A stretch of 63,183 nucleotides of DNA from Piscicoccus intestinalis NBRC 104926 (GCF_001515525.1 NZ_BCNQ01000016.1:1-63183), one strand, 5' to 3'; shown: positions 35,782 to 44,245, counted from the stretch's first letter. Numbers and translations: made by a program. The notes: a model not told the origin generated them from the letters alone.

Positions 35782-35902
35782 CGTTGCGCCGCTCGCAGTC
35801 CCCGGGGGTGATCGCGCCCGGGAGGTGCTGCCAGGCGACAGGGTGTCACATCGCGCGTGGCCTCGACAGTCCCCGCGGCCGGGAGTGGATACCAGGGCTG
35901 CC

Positions 35903-37444
35903 TCAGGTCAGGGTGCGGCGGCGCACGCGGCGGGCCTTGCAGGCCAGGTGCAGCGCGAGCCGGGTCGGGCCGTCGGACACGTCCGCACCGAGGAGGTCCG
36001 CCGCCCGGTCGAGGCGGTAGTACAGGCTGCTGCGGTGCAGCCCGAGGCGGGCCGCGACCGCCTGCACGTCGCCGGCCGCGTCCAGATAGGCCTCCAGGGT
36101 CGCGAGCAGCATCGCGCCCGACTCACCTGCCGCCTCCAGCGCCGCAATCGGCGCCGTGGGGTCGAGGGGGCCGATCGGGTCGAGTGCGTCGAGCTGGTCA
36201 CGTGGGTCGGGAGAGCCGGGAGAGCCAGGAGACCCGGGGGAGCCAGGAGACCCGGGGGAGCCGGGCGGCTCGAGCGAGTCGACGGAGCCGAGCGGGTCGA
36301 CGGGGCCGTGCGGGTCGAGCAGGCCGTGCCGGGCGGGGCGCGCGAGCGAGGCAGGGGCGCCGCGCGGTGGGTCGGCCCGCGCGAGCAACCGGTGCACCCC
36401 TAACCGCGCGAACGGCGCAGGCGAGGCGACGGCGGGGTCGAGGGCCGCCATCTCCGCGGCGAACAGCGCCTGCCGGCGGGCGACCGCCGCCGACTCCGCG
36501 AACGGAGCCGGGTCGGCGAGCCCGATCCGCACGTCGCGGGCCGCCCGGCCGACGACGAGCTCGAGGTCGGCGACGAGGCGGTCGAACTGCTCGTCCCCGG
36601 CCGCGCTCGACGGTCGGCGCGCGACGACCAACAGGTGGGTGGGCGCCACGTGCGCCCCGACGAACGTCGGATGCGCGCGCAGCACCGGCCCGACGCAGGC
36701 GGCGAGCGCGGTGTACTCCGCTGCCGTCCAGGGCCGGACGCCCCCTGGCTGCGCCGCGGTACGTGCGGAACCGGCTCCGGCACCCGCGGCCCCGGCACCC
36801 GCGGCCCCGGCAACCCCGCCCCCGGCCGCGGTACCCCCGCCTGCTCCGGCACCGGAGTGGCCGGCTCCGGTGGCAACCGCGGCCAGCACCTGCACGTGCC
36901 CGTCGAGGAGCGCCGGCACGGCGTGCAGCAGGTCGTCGCGGGCCTGGGCCGACCCCTCCTCGTAGGCGGTCCGCACCAGCCGATCACGAGTCCAGGCCGC
37001 CGGTGCCGGCGTCGGCATCGCGGGGGAGCGGCTCAGGAGCGCGGCGATGCGCGGGGCGTCGCTGTTCAGTGCCGCCAGGCGGGTCTCGTCCAGTCCGTCG
37101 TCGATGACCCACAGGCTGCCCACCGGCCGCCCGCGCCGACGCAGCGGCACGCACACCCGGGCCGCCATGCCCAGCTGCGGGTTGGCCGGCACCCGGACGG
37201 CCCGGTGGCGCGGGTCGGCCTCCCGCAGCGCCGCCTCCTCCCACGCGCGCACCTCGGGCTCGACATGCCGACGCAGGATCGCCGCGAGCCGCGCCTCGTC
37301 GGTGGCGCCGGAGTCGGGTTGGCTGCTGTACGCGAGCAACTGGCCGTCCGGCCCGTCGATCGTGATGCCGACGCCGAGCCGTCCGGCGAGCGCGTCGAGG
37401 GCCTCCTGCAGCCCCGCGCCGGTCTCCTCGCGTGCCTCGGTCAC
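35903..37444 (-). CDS. PucR-type helix-turn-helix regulator
   Basis: A 513-residue regulator. The N-terminal third is sensor-like (LQEALDALAGRLGVGITIDG, VPLRRRGRPVGSLWVIDDGL, a GAF-like fold). The C-terminal PucR HTH_30 domain has LLATLEAYLDAAGDVQAVAA, RLGLHRSSLYYRLDRAADLL. Two low-complexity insertions are obvious: a Gly/Ala tract around 195-230 (GAGAGGGTAAGGGVAGAAGA) and a collagen-like SPGSPGSPGSPGSPGSPD tract around 400, coded by a 9-bp GGAGAGCCG/GGAGACCCG-type repeat. The gene diverges from the SHMT-like gene (227 bp apart) and most likely controls it, as PucR-type regulators often adjoin amino acid or purine catabolic genes. Confidence 0.87.
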   Translation of the reverse strand: MTEAREETGAGLQEALDALAGRLGVGITIDGPDGQLLAYSSQPDSGATDEARLAAILRRHVEPEVRAWEEAALREADPRHRAVRVPANPQLGMAARVCVPLRRRGRPVGSLWVIDDGLDETRLAALNSDAPRIAALLSRSPAMPTPAPAAWTRDRLVRTAYEEGSAQARDDLLHAVPALLDGHVQVLAAVATGAGHSGAGAGGGTAAGGGVAGAAGAGAAGAGAGSARTAAQPGGVRPWTAAEYTALAACVGPVLRAHPTFVGAHVAPTHLLVVARRPSSAAGDEQFDRLVADLELVVGRAARDVRIGLADPAPFAESAAVARRQALFAAEMAALDPAVASPAPFARLGVHRLLARADPPRGAPASLARPARHGLLDPHGPVDPLGSVDSLEPPGSPGSPGSPGSPGSPGSPDPRDQLDALDPIGPLDPTAPIAALEAAGESGAMLLATLEAYLDAAGDVQAVAARLGLHRSSLYYRLDRAADLLGADVSDGPTRLALHLACKARRVRRRTLT

Positions 37445-37671
37445 GCCTGGAGTGAACCACGGCCTCCGACAAACGTCGAACGGATAGTGACCATCCTGCG
37501 GCGACTGACTGATGACAGCCGGGGTCGCCGCTCGTTAAGTTCCCCGTGACGCCGGGTCAACGCCGGGTCGCCCTGCCCGCTGGCCCGCCCGGCCTGTCGG
37601 GCCGATCCGCCCGCCGGACCCCGCCGCACCCGCCTCGCGCCTTCGGGCGCCCACACCGCTAGGAGATGCCC

Positions 37672-39024
37672 ATGCCCACCGCCCTCGCCCCGCGAAGCTG
37701 GGTTCCGCCGGTCCCGGAGCAGCGGACCCGCGACCTCGCCGAGGCGACCGCCCGCGACGCCCAGGCATCGCCGGCCCGGCTCGTCGAGCGCGTCGAGGAG
37801 CTCGCCCGCCGCAACCGGCAGATCCACGACGCGGACTGCCTCAACCTCAACCCGGCGACGAACGTCATGAACCCGCGCGCGGAGGCGCTGCTCGCCGCCG
37901 GGCTGGGGTCGCGGCCCTCGCTGGGGTACCCGGGTGAGAAGTACGAGATGGGGCTGGAAGCCATCGAGGAGATCGAGGTCATCGCCGCCGAACTCGTCGC
38001 CGAGGTCTTCGGCGCCGCCCACGTCGAGGTGCGGGTGCCGTCCGGCGCGATCGCGAACCTCTACGCCTTCCTGGCGACCTGCGAGCCGGGCGACACGATC
38101 ATCGCGCCGCCGCCGGCCATCGGCGGGCACGTCACGCACCACGGGGGCGGTTCGGCGGGGATGTACCGGCTGCGCACCGTCTCCGCGCCCGTGCGGGCCG
38201 ACGGCTACACGGTCGACCTCGACGCCCTACGCGTGCTCGCCCACGAGGTGCGGCCCCGGCTCATCACGATCGGGGCGAGCCTGAACCTCTACCCGCACCC
38301 GGTGGCCGCGATCCGCGAGATCGCCGACGAGGTCGGGGCGTACCTGCTGTTCGACGCCGCGCACCTGTGCGGGCTCATCGCCGGCCGCGCCTGGCCCAAC
38401 CCGCTCGAGCAGGGCGCGCACCTCATGACGTTCAGCACGTACAAGAGCCTCGGCGGACCGGCCGGCGGCGCGGTCGTCACCGACGACGCCGAGCTGGCCC
38501 AGCGCATCGACGCCATCGCGTTTCCCGGGCTCACGGCCAACTTCGACGCCGCGAAGTCGGCGGCGCTCGCGGTGACGATGGTCGACTGGCAGGTCGCCGG
38601 GGCCGACTACGCCGCCGCGATGGTCGCGACCGCCCGCGCGCTGGCCGAGTCGCTGCAGGCCCGGGGTCTGCCGGTCTTCACCGGCCACGACGGACCGACC
38701 CGCTCGCACCAGTTCGCCCTGCGCGCCCGGCCCTGGGGAGGCGGTCAGGCCGCGGCCCGGCGCTTGCGCCGCGCCAACCTGCTGGCCTGCGGCATCGGCC
38801 TGCCGGAGGAGCCGATCGAGGGTGACGTCAACGGCCTGCGGATCGGCACCCCCGAGCTCGTGCGCCTCGGTCTGCGCGTCGACGACATGCCCGGCCTCGC
38901 CGACCTCATCGCCCGCGGCCTCGACGAGTCCGTCGCGCCGGAGACCGTCGCGCCCGACGTCACCGCCTTCCGCTCGCGCTTCCACGGCATCCACTACACC
39001 GCCGATTCCCCGGAACACCCCTGA
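37672..39024 (+). CDS. Serine hydroxymethyltransferase-like PLP enzyme
   Basis: A 450-residue fold-type I enzyme similar to glycine/serine hydroxymethyltransferase. Motifs: LNLNPATNVMNPRAEALLAA, RPSLGYPGEKYEMGLEAIEE, VRVPSGAIANLYAFLATCEP, YLLFDAAHLCGLIAGRAWPN and LMTFSTYKSLGGPAGGAVV with the PLP lysine at about 258 (canonical SHMT: T-H-K-T-L-R-G-P). The changed lysine loop (Y-K-S-L-G-G-P-A-G) and the lack of other one-carbon genes suggest a catabolic or aldolase-type role, perhaps on a beta-hydroxy amino acid; inference. AGGAG lies six bases before ATG 37672 (ATG 37666 abuts it). The divergent PucR gene is the likely regulator. Element copy 5 lies 83 bp after the stop. Confidence 0.85.
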   Translation: MPTALAPRSWVPPVPEQRTRDLAEATARDAQASPARLVERVEELARRNRQIHDADCLNLNPATNVMNPRAEALLAAGLGSRPSLGYPGEKYEMGLEAIEEIEVIAAELVAEVFGAAHVEVRVPSGAIANLYAFLATCEPGDTIIAPPPAIGGHVTHHGGGSAGMYRLRTVSAPVRADGYTVDLDALRVLAHEVRPRLITIGASLNLYPHPVAAIREIADEVGAYLLFDAAHLCGLIAGRAWPNPLEQGAHLMTFSTYKSLGGPAGGAVVTDDAELAQRIDAIAFPGLTANFDAAKSAALAVTMVDWQVAGADYAAAMVATARALAESLQARGLPVFTGHDGPTRSHQFALRARPWGGGQAAARRLRRANLLACGIGLPEEPIEGDVNGLRIGTPELVRLGLRVDDMPGLADLIARGLDESVAPETVAPDVTAFRSRFHGIHYTADSPEHP

Positions 39025-39106
39025 CGCCACGCCCCCGACACCACGCCCCCCGCCCCCGAGACCACGCCACGCCCCCGAGACCACCCCACGCCCCGACACC
39101 ACTTCC

Positions 39107-39176
39107 CTCAAAACTGCGTGTCGCGGTCAGGACTGCTGTTCGTGTCGCAGTTCTCACCACGACACGCAGTTCCGAG
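39107..39176. repeat. 70-bp palindromic element, copy 5
   Basis: Starts CTCAAAACTGCGTGTCGC and ends ACGACACGCAGTTCCGAG, with core in the copy-1 orientation (CTGCTGTTCGTGTCGCAG). It is preceded by ACTTCC, the mirror image of the GGAAGT seen after copies 3 and 4, so the complete element may be about 82 bp. It lies between the convergent SHMT-like and ammonia-lyase-like genes. The rest of 39025-39353 has C-rich sequence and the hexanucleotide repeat. Confidence 0.87.
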
Positions 39177-39213
39177 GGTCGTGTGGGACGCGGTCGAGGA
39201 GGTGAGGGTCGTG

Positions 39214-39267
<54 letters not shown>

Positions 39268-39353
39268 TGAAGCGGGGCCAGGGCCGCGGCCGAGACGTGC
39301 CCGTGCCGGAACCGTCTCCGCCGGTTGCCGGCGCCTCAGCCCGGACGCCCCGC

Positions 39354-40433
39354 TCAGCCTCCGGGCGTGCCTTCGGTGTTGAGCAGCACGACCGTGGCGT
39401 CCTGCGGCAGGTCGAGGTCGGCGCGTCGCCGGCGGTCGGTCAGGGCGGCGCGGGCACCGGCGAGGGAGGCGGCGCCGCTGGGCCCGGAGGAGATGCCGAG
39501 CCCCGCGAGGTCCTCGGCAGCCGACAGCGCCTGCTCGTCGGAGACGGTGACGGCCGCGTCGCACCCGGCGGCCAGAATCGGCCACGCGGAGGCCGAGACC
39601 GTGCCGCAGTTCAACCCCGCCATCGCGGTGTCGCCCGTCTCGACGCTCGTGGGTCGCCCCGCGCGCAGGCTGGTCAGCACGCAGGCGGCGGTGTCGGGCT
39701 CGACGGACAGCACGCTCGGTCCGGCCACCACGTCCCGTGCGGTCGCCGGGCGTGGCGTGTTGATCTCGGTCTCCTCCGGCGACGGGCGCCGGTAGCGCCG
39801 CACGACCGCCTCGGCGAGCGACCCGACTCCGACGGGCACGGCGACCAGGCTTGGCGCGGCCCCGAGTTCTTCGTCGATCTCCTGCAGCAGCGTCTGATAG
39901 CCCTCGACGATCCACGCGGGCACGTCCTCGTACCCGTCCCACGCGGTGTCCTGCACGAGCGCCAGGTCCTCCCGGTGGGCGAAACGCGCTGCGGCCGCAA
40001 CGGTCTCGTCGTAGTCGCCGTCGTGGCGCACGACCTTGGCCCCCTCGGACTCGATGGCCTCGGCCGCCCGCGCCGTCATCACCCGCGGAACGAGAACCGT
40101 GGCGGGCACGCCGAAGTGGGCGGCCATGCGGGCCACCGCCCGGCCGTGGTTGCCGTCGGTCGCGGTGACGAAACCCACGCCGGGGCGGGCGCGCGACACC
40201 TGCGCGCACGCCCACGACGCGCCGAGCACCTTGAACGCGGCGAGCCCGAGGCGGTGCGACTCGTCCTTGACGAGCACCCGCGCCACGCCCAGTTCGTCGG
40301 CCAGCGCGGGCGCTTCGACGAGCGGGGTCGGCCGGTAGTCCGGGAGCGTGCGGTGGAAGTCGCGGGCGGGCGCGGGCGTCGGCGGGCCGATACAGCGCCT
40401 GGCCCGCGGGGCGGAGTGCCACTGCGTCGTCAT
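39354..40433 (-). CDS. PLP-dependent enzyme, diaminopropionate ammonia-lyase-like
   Basis: A 359-residue fold-type II PLP enzyme. The lysine motif ESHRLGLAAFKVLGASWA matches the diaminopropionate ammonia-lyase pattern (E-S-x-R-x-G-L-x-A-F-K-x-L-G). Next come VTATDGNHGRAVARMAAHFG, VQDTAWDGYEDVPAWIVEGY (also typical of that family), VAVPVGVGSLAEAVVRRYRR and LGISSGPSGAASLAGARAAL. The family converts 2,3-diaminopropionate to pyruvate and ammonia; some relatives act on Ser/Thr. At 359 residues it is slightly shorter than E. coli DpaL (about 400). ATG 40433 follows GAGGGC. It converges on the SHMT-like gene across copy 5; both suggest amino acid breakdown under PucR, but co-regulation is inferred. 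Confidence 0.82.
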   Translation of the reverse strand: MTTQWHSAPRARRCIGPPTPAPARDFHRTLPDYRPTPLVEAPALADELGVARVLVKDESHRLGLAAFKVLGASWACAQVSRARPGVGFVTATDGNHGRAVARMAAHFGVPATVLVPRVMTARAAEAIESEGAKVVRHDGDYDETVAAAARFAHREDLALVQDTAWDGYEDVPAWIVEGYQTLLQEIDEELGAAPSLVAVPVGVGSLAEAVVRRYRRPSPEETEINTPRPATARDVVAGPSVLSVEPDTAACVLTSLRAGRPTSVETGDTAMAGLNCGTVSASAWPILAAGCDAAVTVSDEQALSAAEDLAGLGISSGPSGAASLAGARAALTDRRRRADLDLPQDATVVLLNTEGTPGG

Positions 40434-40500
40434 GCCCTCATGCTGCCGTGCCCCCCGACGCCCCCGGACACCACATGTGCACGACGACACCCGGGGACGA

Positions 40501-40537
40501 CGAAGGCGCCCGCCCCGGGTGGGTGCGGGCGCCTTCG
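40501..40537. terminator. Strong hairpin terminator
   Basis: CGAAGGCGCCCGC (40501-40513) pairs perfectly with GCGGGCGCCTTCG (40525-40537) around an 11-base loop. It lies 16 bases past the stop of the reverse-strand Ser/Gly-tailed membrane protein gene and before the ammonia-lyase-like gene, so it most likely ends transcription of the former. Confidence 0.75.
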
Positions 40538-40552
40538 CGCGTTCGATGCGGC

Positions 40553-41485
40553 TCAGCCGGCGTCGGCGGCGGAGCCACCGGCCGCGGCGCCGGAGCCGGC
40601 GTCCGAACCGGAGTTCGCGCCCGACCCGTTCGAGCCGCTGTCGGCGCCGGAGCCGGAGCCCGAACCGGAGTCGGCGCCGGAGTCCGTGCCCGCACCGGAG
40701 CCCGAGTCGGCCGTGGCCCCGGAGCCCGAGCCCGAGTCCGAGCCGGAGTCGGTGGTCGCGTCCTGCTGCGGCACCGACTGCTGCTGGTTGCCGCTGTCCT
40801 GGGTGTTCTCCCCGGAGGGCGCGGTGGCCTCCGACGTCGGCGTGGCCTGGCCGGTCGACCCCTGGGTGGGGCTGTCCGTCGACGTGCCGGAGCTGCTCGA
40901 GCCCGGGTCGACGACCGAGCCGATCGACGTGCCGCTCGAGGAGCTGCCGCTGACGGTCGCGGACACCGGCTTACCGGTCGCCACCTCGAAACCGGTGATC
41001 GCGACGATCGCCAGCAGGAAGACCGCGGCGGTACCGAACCACATGCGCCGGTCGATCGAGCCGAGCGCGCGCCGCAGCCGCACGCCGAAGCCGGTGCGCG
41101 TGTCGACGACCAGCGCGTCGGCGGCCGAACTCCCCGTCCGGTGCGCGGAGACCGAGGGGCTGGGCGGGCCGGGCTGGGCGGCGTCGGTGACGCCGACGGA
41201 GCCCGTGCCGGCCGGCCGCTGGCGGCGGACGAGCCGGGACCGCAGGTGACCGCCCGCCGTCTTCATCGATTGGGTGTAGAAGGCGCCACCGACCGTCGAG
41301 ACGATCGAGGCGAGTGCGGCACCGATGAGGGTGCCGGCGACGCCGAGGTAGGAGGACACGACGGCCGCGCTGGTCGCGGCGAGCGCGCCTCCGAGCACCT
41401 GCAGCGGTGAAAGCCCGAGGAACGGTTCGCGGCGTTTGGGCTCCGCGCGCTCCTCGTCCGTGGTGCGGGGCAAAGTGTCTGTCAT
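40553..41485 (-). CDS. Membrane protein with Ser/Gly-rich extracytoplasmic tail
   Basis: A 310-residue protein of unknown function. The cytoplasmic head (RTTDEERAEPKRREPFLGLS) leads to a hydrophobic Gly/Ala-rich segment (LQVLGGALAATSAAVVSSYL, GVAGTLIGAALASIVSTVGG), a polar Arg-rich linker, a clear membrane helix (WFGTAAVFLLAIVAITGFEV) at about 148-170, and then a tail of 135 residues made almost only of Ser, Gly, Asp, Thr, Ala and Gln (ATTDSGSDSGSGSGATADSG). The tail is coded by imperfect GCCGGAG/GTCGGAG-type hexamer repeats. AGGA lies close before the ATG. Homologous N-termini occur in many Micrococcales as hypothetical proteins. A cell-wall-spanning stalk is a guess. Confidence 0.75.
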   Translation of the reverse strand: MTDTLPRTTDEERAEPKRREPFLGLSPLQVLGGALAATSAAVVSSYLGVAGTLIGAALASIVSTVGGAFYTQSMKTAGGHLRSRLVRRQRPAGTGSVGVTDAAQPGPPSPSVSAHRTGSSAADALVVDTRTGFGVRLRRALGSIDRRMWFGTAAVFLLAIVAITGFEVATGKPVSATVSGSSSSGTSIGSVVDPGSSSSGTSTDSPTQGSTGQATPTSEATAPSGENTQDSGNQQQSVPQQDATTDSGSDSGSGSGATADSGSGAGTDSGADSGSGSGSGADSGSNGSGANSGSDAGSGAAAGGSAADAG

Positions 41486-41837
41486 CAGGTCCTAGCAAGT
41501 TGCGGCGAAAGGGAGCCGCGATGCCGTGACCCCCCACTGACGGGTGCGCGACATCGACGCACTGCTGCACACCACGCTAGAGCCGCCCCCGGCGCCCTCT
41601 CAACCAGCAGATTTCGGACAAAATACGTCGGTAACGATTGCGTAAACCGCTGACCAGGCCAATCCACAGATCGGCATGGAAGCTGATTCTGCGCTGAGGG
41701 TCGTCTCGTGAGATCGTGACGTATCACCATTCGAGTCCCGACGAGACCCGTCGTGGGCTTGGAATATCTGAGTCACTACGTTGTTGATAGTGCCGTATGC
41801 AGCCACCGCTGCTGGGACACGACGCAAGGAGAACGTC
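41486..41837. promoter_or_regulatory. Intergenic region between divergent genes, promoters expected
   Basis: This 352-bp gap is visibly less GC-rich than its surroundings between about 41600 and 41800 (for example GGACAAAATACGTCGGTAAC and GGCTTGGAATATCTGAGTCA). It must carry promoters for the membrane protein (reverse) and the LLM gene (forward). TTGGAA near 41760 is a possible -35 for the latter, without a convincing -10 at standard spacing. No gene or RNA was recognised. Confidence 0.4.
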
Positions 41838-43028
41838 ATGCAGTTCGGCATCTTCACCGTGGGTGACGTCACCACCGACCCCACGACCGGTCGCACCCCG
41901 ACCGAGCACGAGCGGATCAAGGCCACGGTCGCCATCGCCAAGAAGGCCGAAGAGGTCGGGCTCGACGTCTTCGCCACCGGCGAGCACCACAACCCGCCGT
42001 TCGCGGCGCCGGCCAACCCGCCGGTCCTCCTGGCGCACATCGCCGCCGCCACGCAGCGCATCGTGCTGTCCACCGCCACGACGCTCATCACGACTAACGA
42101 CCCCGTGCGGATCGCGCAGGACTACGCCTACCTGCAGCACCTGTCCGACGGCCGCGCCGACCTCATGCTCGGCCGCGGCAACACCGGCCCGGTCTACCCG
42201 TGGTTCGGCAAGGACATCCGCGACGGACTCGAGCTGGCCGTCGAGAACTACGCGCTGCTGCACCAGCTGTGGCGCGAGGACGTCGTTAACTGGGAGGGCA
42301 AGCACCGCGCTCCGCTGCGCGGCTTCACCTCCACCCCGCGACCGCTCGACGGCATCCCGCCGGTCGTGTGGCACGGTTCGATCCGCAGCCCCGAGATCGC
42401 CGAGCAGGCCGCGTATTACGGAGACGGTTACTTCGCCAACCACATCTTCTGGCCCAAGGAGCACACCGCCGCCATGGTCGAGCTGTACCGCCGGCGCTTC
42501 GAGGACTACGGCCACGGCAGCGCCGACCAGGCGATCGTCGGCCTCGGCGGGCAGGTGTTCATGCGCGGGAACAGCCAGGACGCGATCCGCGAGTTCCGCC
42601 CGTACTTCGACCGCGCGCCGGTCTACGGCGGCTCGATGAGCCTAGAGGGATTCATGCGGGAGACGCCGCTGACCGTCGGCAGCCCGCAGCAGGTCATCGA
42701 GCGCACGCTCGGTTTCCGCGACTACGTCGGCGACTACCAGCGTCAGCTGTTCCTCATCGACCACGCCGGGCTTCCGTTGAAGACCGTGCTCGAGCAGCTC
42801 GACCTGCTCGGTGAAGAGGTCGTGCCGGTGCTGCGCCGCGAATTCGCCGCGCTCAAGCCGGCGCACGTGCCGGACGCGCCGACCCACGCCTCGCTGCTGG
42901 CCGCGCTCGACGGGCCGGAGGCGACCGGGGAGGCGGGGGAGGCGGGGGAGACGGCGCAGTCCGTTCCCAGCGTCGACCGCTGGACCGGAACGCGCGCCGA
43001 GGACCAGAACGTCGGCGCGGCTCGCTGA
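41838..43028 (+). CDS. LLM class flavin-dependent oxidoreductase (CE1758-like)
   Basis: A 396-residue luciferase-like monooxygenase. It starts MQFGIFTVGDVTTDPTTGRT and has GLDVFATGEHHNPPFAAPAN, RIVLSTATTLITTNDPVRIA, LMLGRGNTGPVYPWFGKDIR and a long family-specific C-terminus with QQVIERTLGFRDYVGDYQRQ. This layout, and the FMN reductase-like gene that follows, match the partnered CE1758/CE1759 families of actinobacteria. It should oxidise an unknown compound with O2 and reduced FMN supplied by the partner. GAAGGCC-free start: AAGGAGAAC precedes the ATG. The C-terminus holds a short EATGEAGEAGETA repeat. Two hairpins separate it from the partner gene. Confidence 0.87.
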   Translation: MQFGIFTVGDVTTDPTTGRTPTEHERIKATVAIAKKAEEVGLDVFATGEHHNPPFAAPANPPVLLAHIAAATQRIVLSTATTLITTNDPVRIAQDYAYLQHLSDGRADLMLGRGNTGPVYPWFGKDIRDGLELAVENYALLHQLWREDVVNWEGKHRAPLRGFTSTPRPLDGIPPVVWHGSIRSPEIAEQAAYYGDGYFANHIFWPKEHTAAMVELYRRRFEDYGHGSADQAIVGLGGQVFMRGNSQDAIREFRPYFDRAPVYGGSMSLEGFMRETPLTVGSPQQVIERTLGFRDYVGDYQRQLFLIDHAGLPLKTVLEQLDLLGEEVVPVLRREFAALKPAHVPDAPTHASLLAALDGPEATGEAGEAGETAQSVPSVDRWTGTRAEDQNVGAAR

Positions 43029-43047
43029 GCCGGGCCGGTGGGCCCTG

Positions 43048-43187
43048 AAGAGAGTGGGAAATCTGCCGCGTCTGGCCGGCGGTTTTTACCACGCTCTTTC
43101 GGGGTCCCGAGTCGGTCGGCCGGTCACCGGCCCCGGAGCATGGCTCAGCCTGGCGGATAGAGCCGCTGCCAGCTATCCGCCAGGCTC
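43048..43187 (+). promoter_or_regulatory. Two-hairpin spacer between the flavin enzyme genes
   Basis: Stem 1: AAGAGAGTGG (43048-43057) pairs with CCACGCTCTT (43089-43098) with one mismatch, around a smaller CCGC/GCGG stem. Stem 2: AGCCTGGCGGATAG (43147-43160) pairs perfectly with CTATCCGCCAGGCT (43173-43186), loop 12. They lie 20 and 119 bases after the LLM stop and end 47 bases before the reductase start. Terminator, attenuator or mRNA processing site are all possible; it does not match the FMN riboswitch consensus. Confidence 0.5.
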
Positions 43188-43233
43188 AATACGACGCTAG
43201 ATCAGCATTCGAAAGAAACGGACCAACAGGAAC

Positions 43234-44046
43234 ATGACACGCCGGTCGATCATCATCGTCAGCGCCGGTCTGCGCTCGCCGTCGTCGACGCGCAACCTCG
43301 CCGACCAGCTCGCAGCCGCGGTCCGCCGCCGCTTCGAGGCGGCCGGTGAGTCCGTCGACGCCGACATCGTCGAGGTGCGCGAGCACGCCCACGCCATCGC
43401 CGATGCGCTGCTCGTGGGCTTCCCGTCCGGTGACCTCGCCGACGCGATCCGCCGCGTCGAGGCCGCGGACGCGCTCGTCGTCGTCACCCCGACCTTCCAG
43501 GGCTCCTACAGCGGCCTGTTCAAGTCGTTCGCCGACCTGCTCGACCCGGAGGCGGTGCGGGGCACCCCGGTGCTGCTGGCCGCCACGGGCGGCAGCGAGC
43601 GCCACAGCCTCGTCATCGAGCACTCCCTGCGGCCGCTGTTCGCCTACCTCGGCGCGGTGACCGTGCCGACCGGCGTGTACGCCGCGACCTCGGACTTCGG
43701 GGGCGCGGGCGCCGCCGCCCTGACGGCGCGGATCGACCGCGCCGTCGGCGAGCTGCTCGCGCTGGCCGGGCAGCCCGAACGCCCCGGACAAACCGGAGCG
43801 CCCGGCCAGCCCGATCGGCCCGGAGCGCCCGGAGCGCCCGGACAGACCGGAGCGCCTGGCCAGCCCGAACGCCCCGGAGCGCCCGGACAGACCGGAGCGC
43901 CCGGACAGACCGGAGCGCGCGGGGTGGGGCGCCCCCGGCGCGCCGAGGCGACCGGCTCCCCGCGCAGCACGCCGGCTCGGACGCCGGAGGTGACCCCGTT
44001 CGCGGAACTCCTGGCGCAGGTGCGGGGCACCGGGCCCGCGCGCTGA
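43234..44046 (+). CDS. FMN reductase (CE1759-like), with collagen-like insert
   Basis: A 270-residue NADPH-dependent FMN reductase (PF03358). Flavodoxin-like core: SIIIVSAGLRSPSSTRNLAD, VVVTPTFQGSYSGLFKSFAD, LLAATGGSERHSLVIEHSLR and FAYLGAVTVPTGVYAATSDF. It should supply reduced flavin to the LLM oxidoreductase encoded before it. After residue 185 comes a tract of about 50 residues of Gly-X-Y character (PGQTGAPGQPDRPGAPGAPG) coded by an 18-bp-type tandem repeat, then a short conserved-looking end TPFAELLAQVRGT, which partnered reductases of this family normally carry. The insert is therefore an expansion between core and tail. ACAGGAAC precedes the ATG. Confidence 0.87.
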   Translation: MTRRSIIIVSAGLRSPSSTRNLADQLAAAVRRRFEAAGESVDADIVEVREHAHAIADALLVGFPSGDLADAIRRVEAADALVVVTPTFQGSYSGLFKSFADLLDPEAVRGTPVLLAATGGSERHSLVIEHSLRPLFAYLGAVTVPTGVYAATSDFGGAGAAALTARIDRAVGELLALAGQPERPGQTGAPGQPDRPGAPGAPGQTGAPGQPERPGAPGQTGAPGQTGARGVGRPRRAEATGSPRSTPARTPEVTPFAELLAQVRGTGPAR

Positions 44047-44245
44047 CGTTCTCTTACACGGTTCTTGCATAGCGGCATGACCATGGCCGCAGTGGCATTC
44101 GATGGGCCGCTCCGACGCTCGGCACAGGGTGTCTGGGCGCTCACCGCCACCGGACCCGCGCACCGTCTCCTCCGCCATCCGGCCCGCGATGCGCGACCGC
44201 AGTGCACATGGCCCGCAAGGCCACGAGAACCCGAGGAGTTCGGTC

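Noticed and set aside
4602-39176. Insertion-sequence ends or attachment sites for the 70-bp elements
   Set aside because: No transposase or integrase gene is near any copy, and no target-site duplication is evident; only a non-autonomous element would fit.
41700-41770. tRNA gene suggested by TTCGAGTCCC
   Set aside because: The bases on either side cannot form a T-stem or an acceptor stem, and no anticodon arm lies upstream.
43029-43233. FMN riboswitch before the flavin reductase
   Set aside because: The conserved FMN-element sequence blocks are absent; only two simple hairpins are visible.
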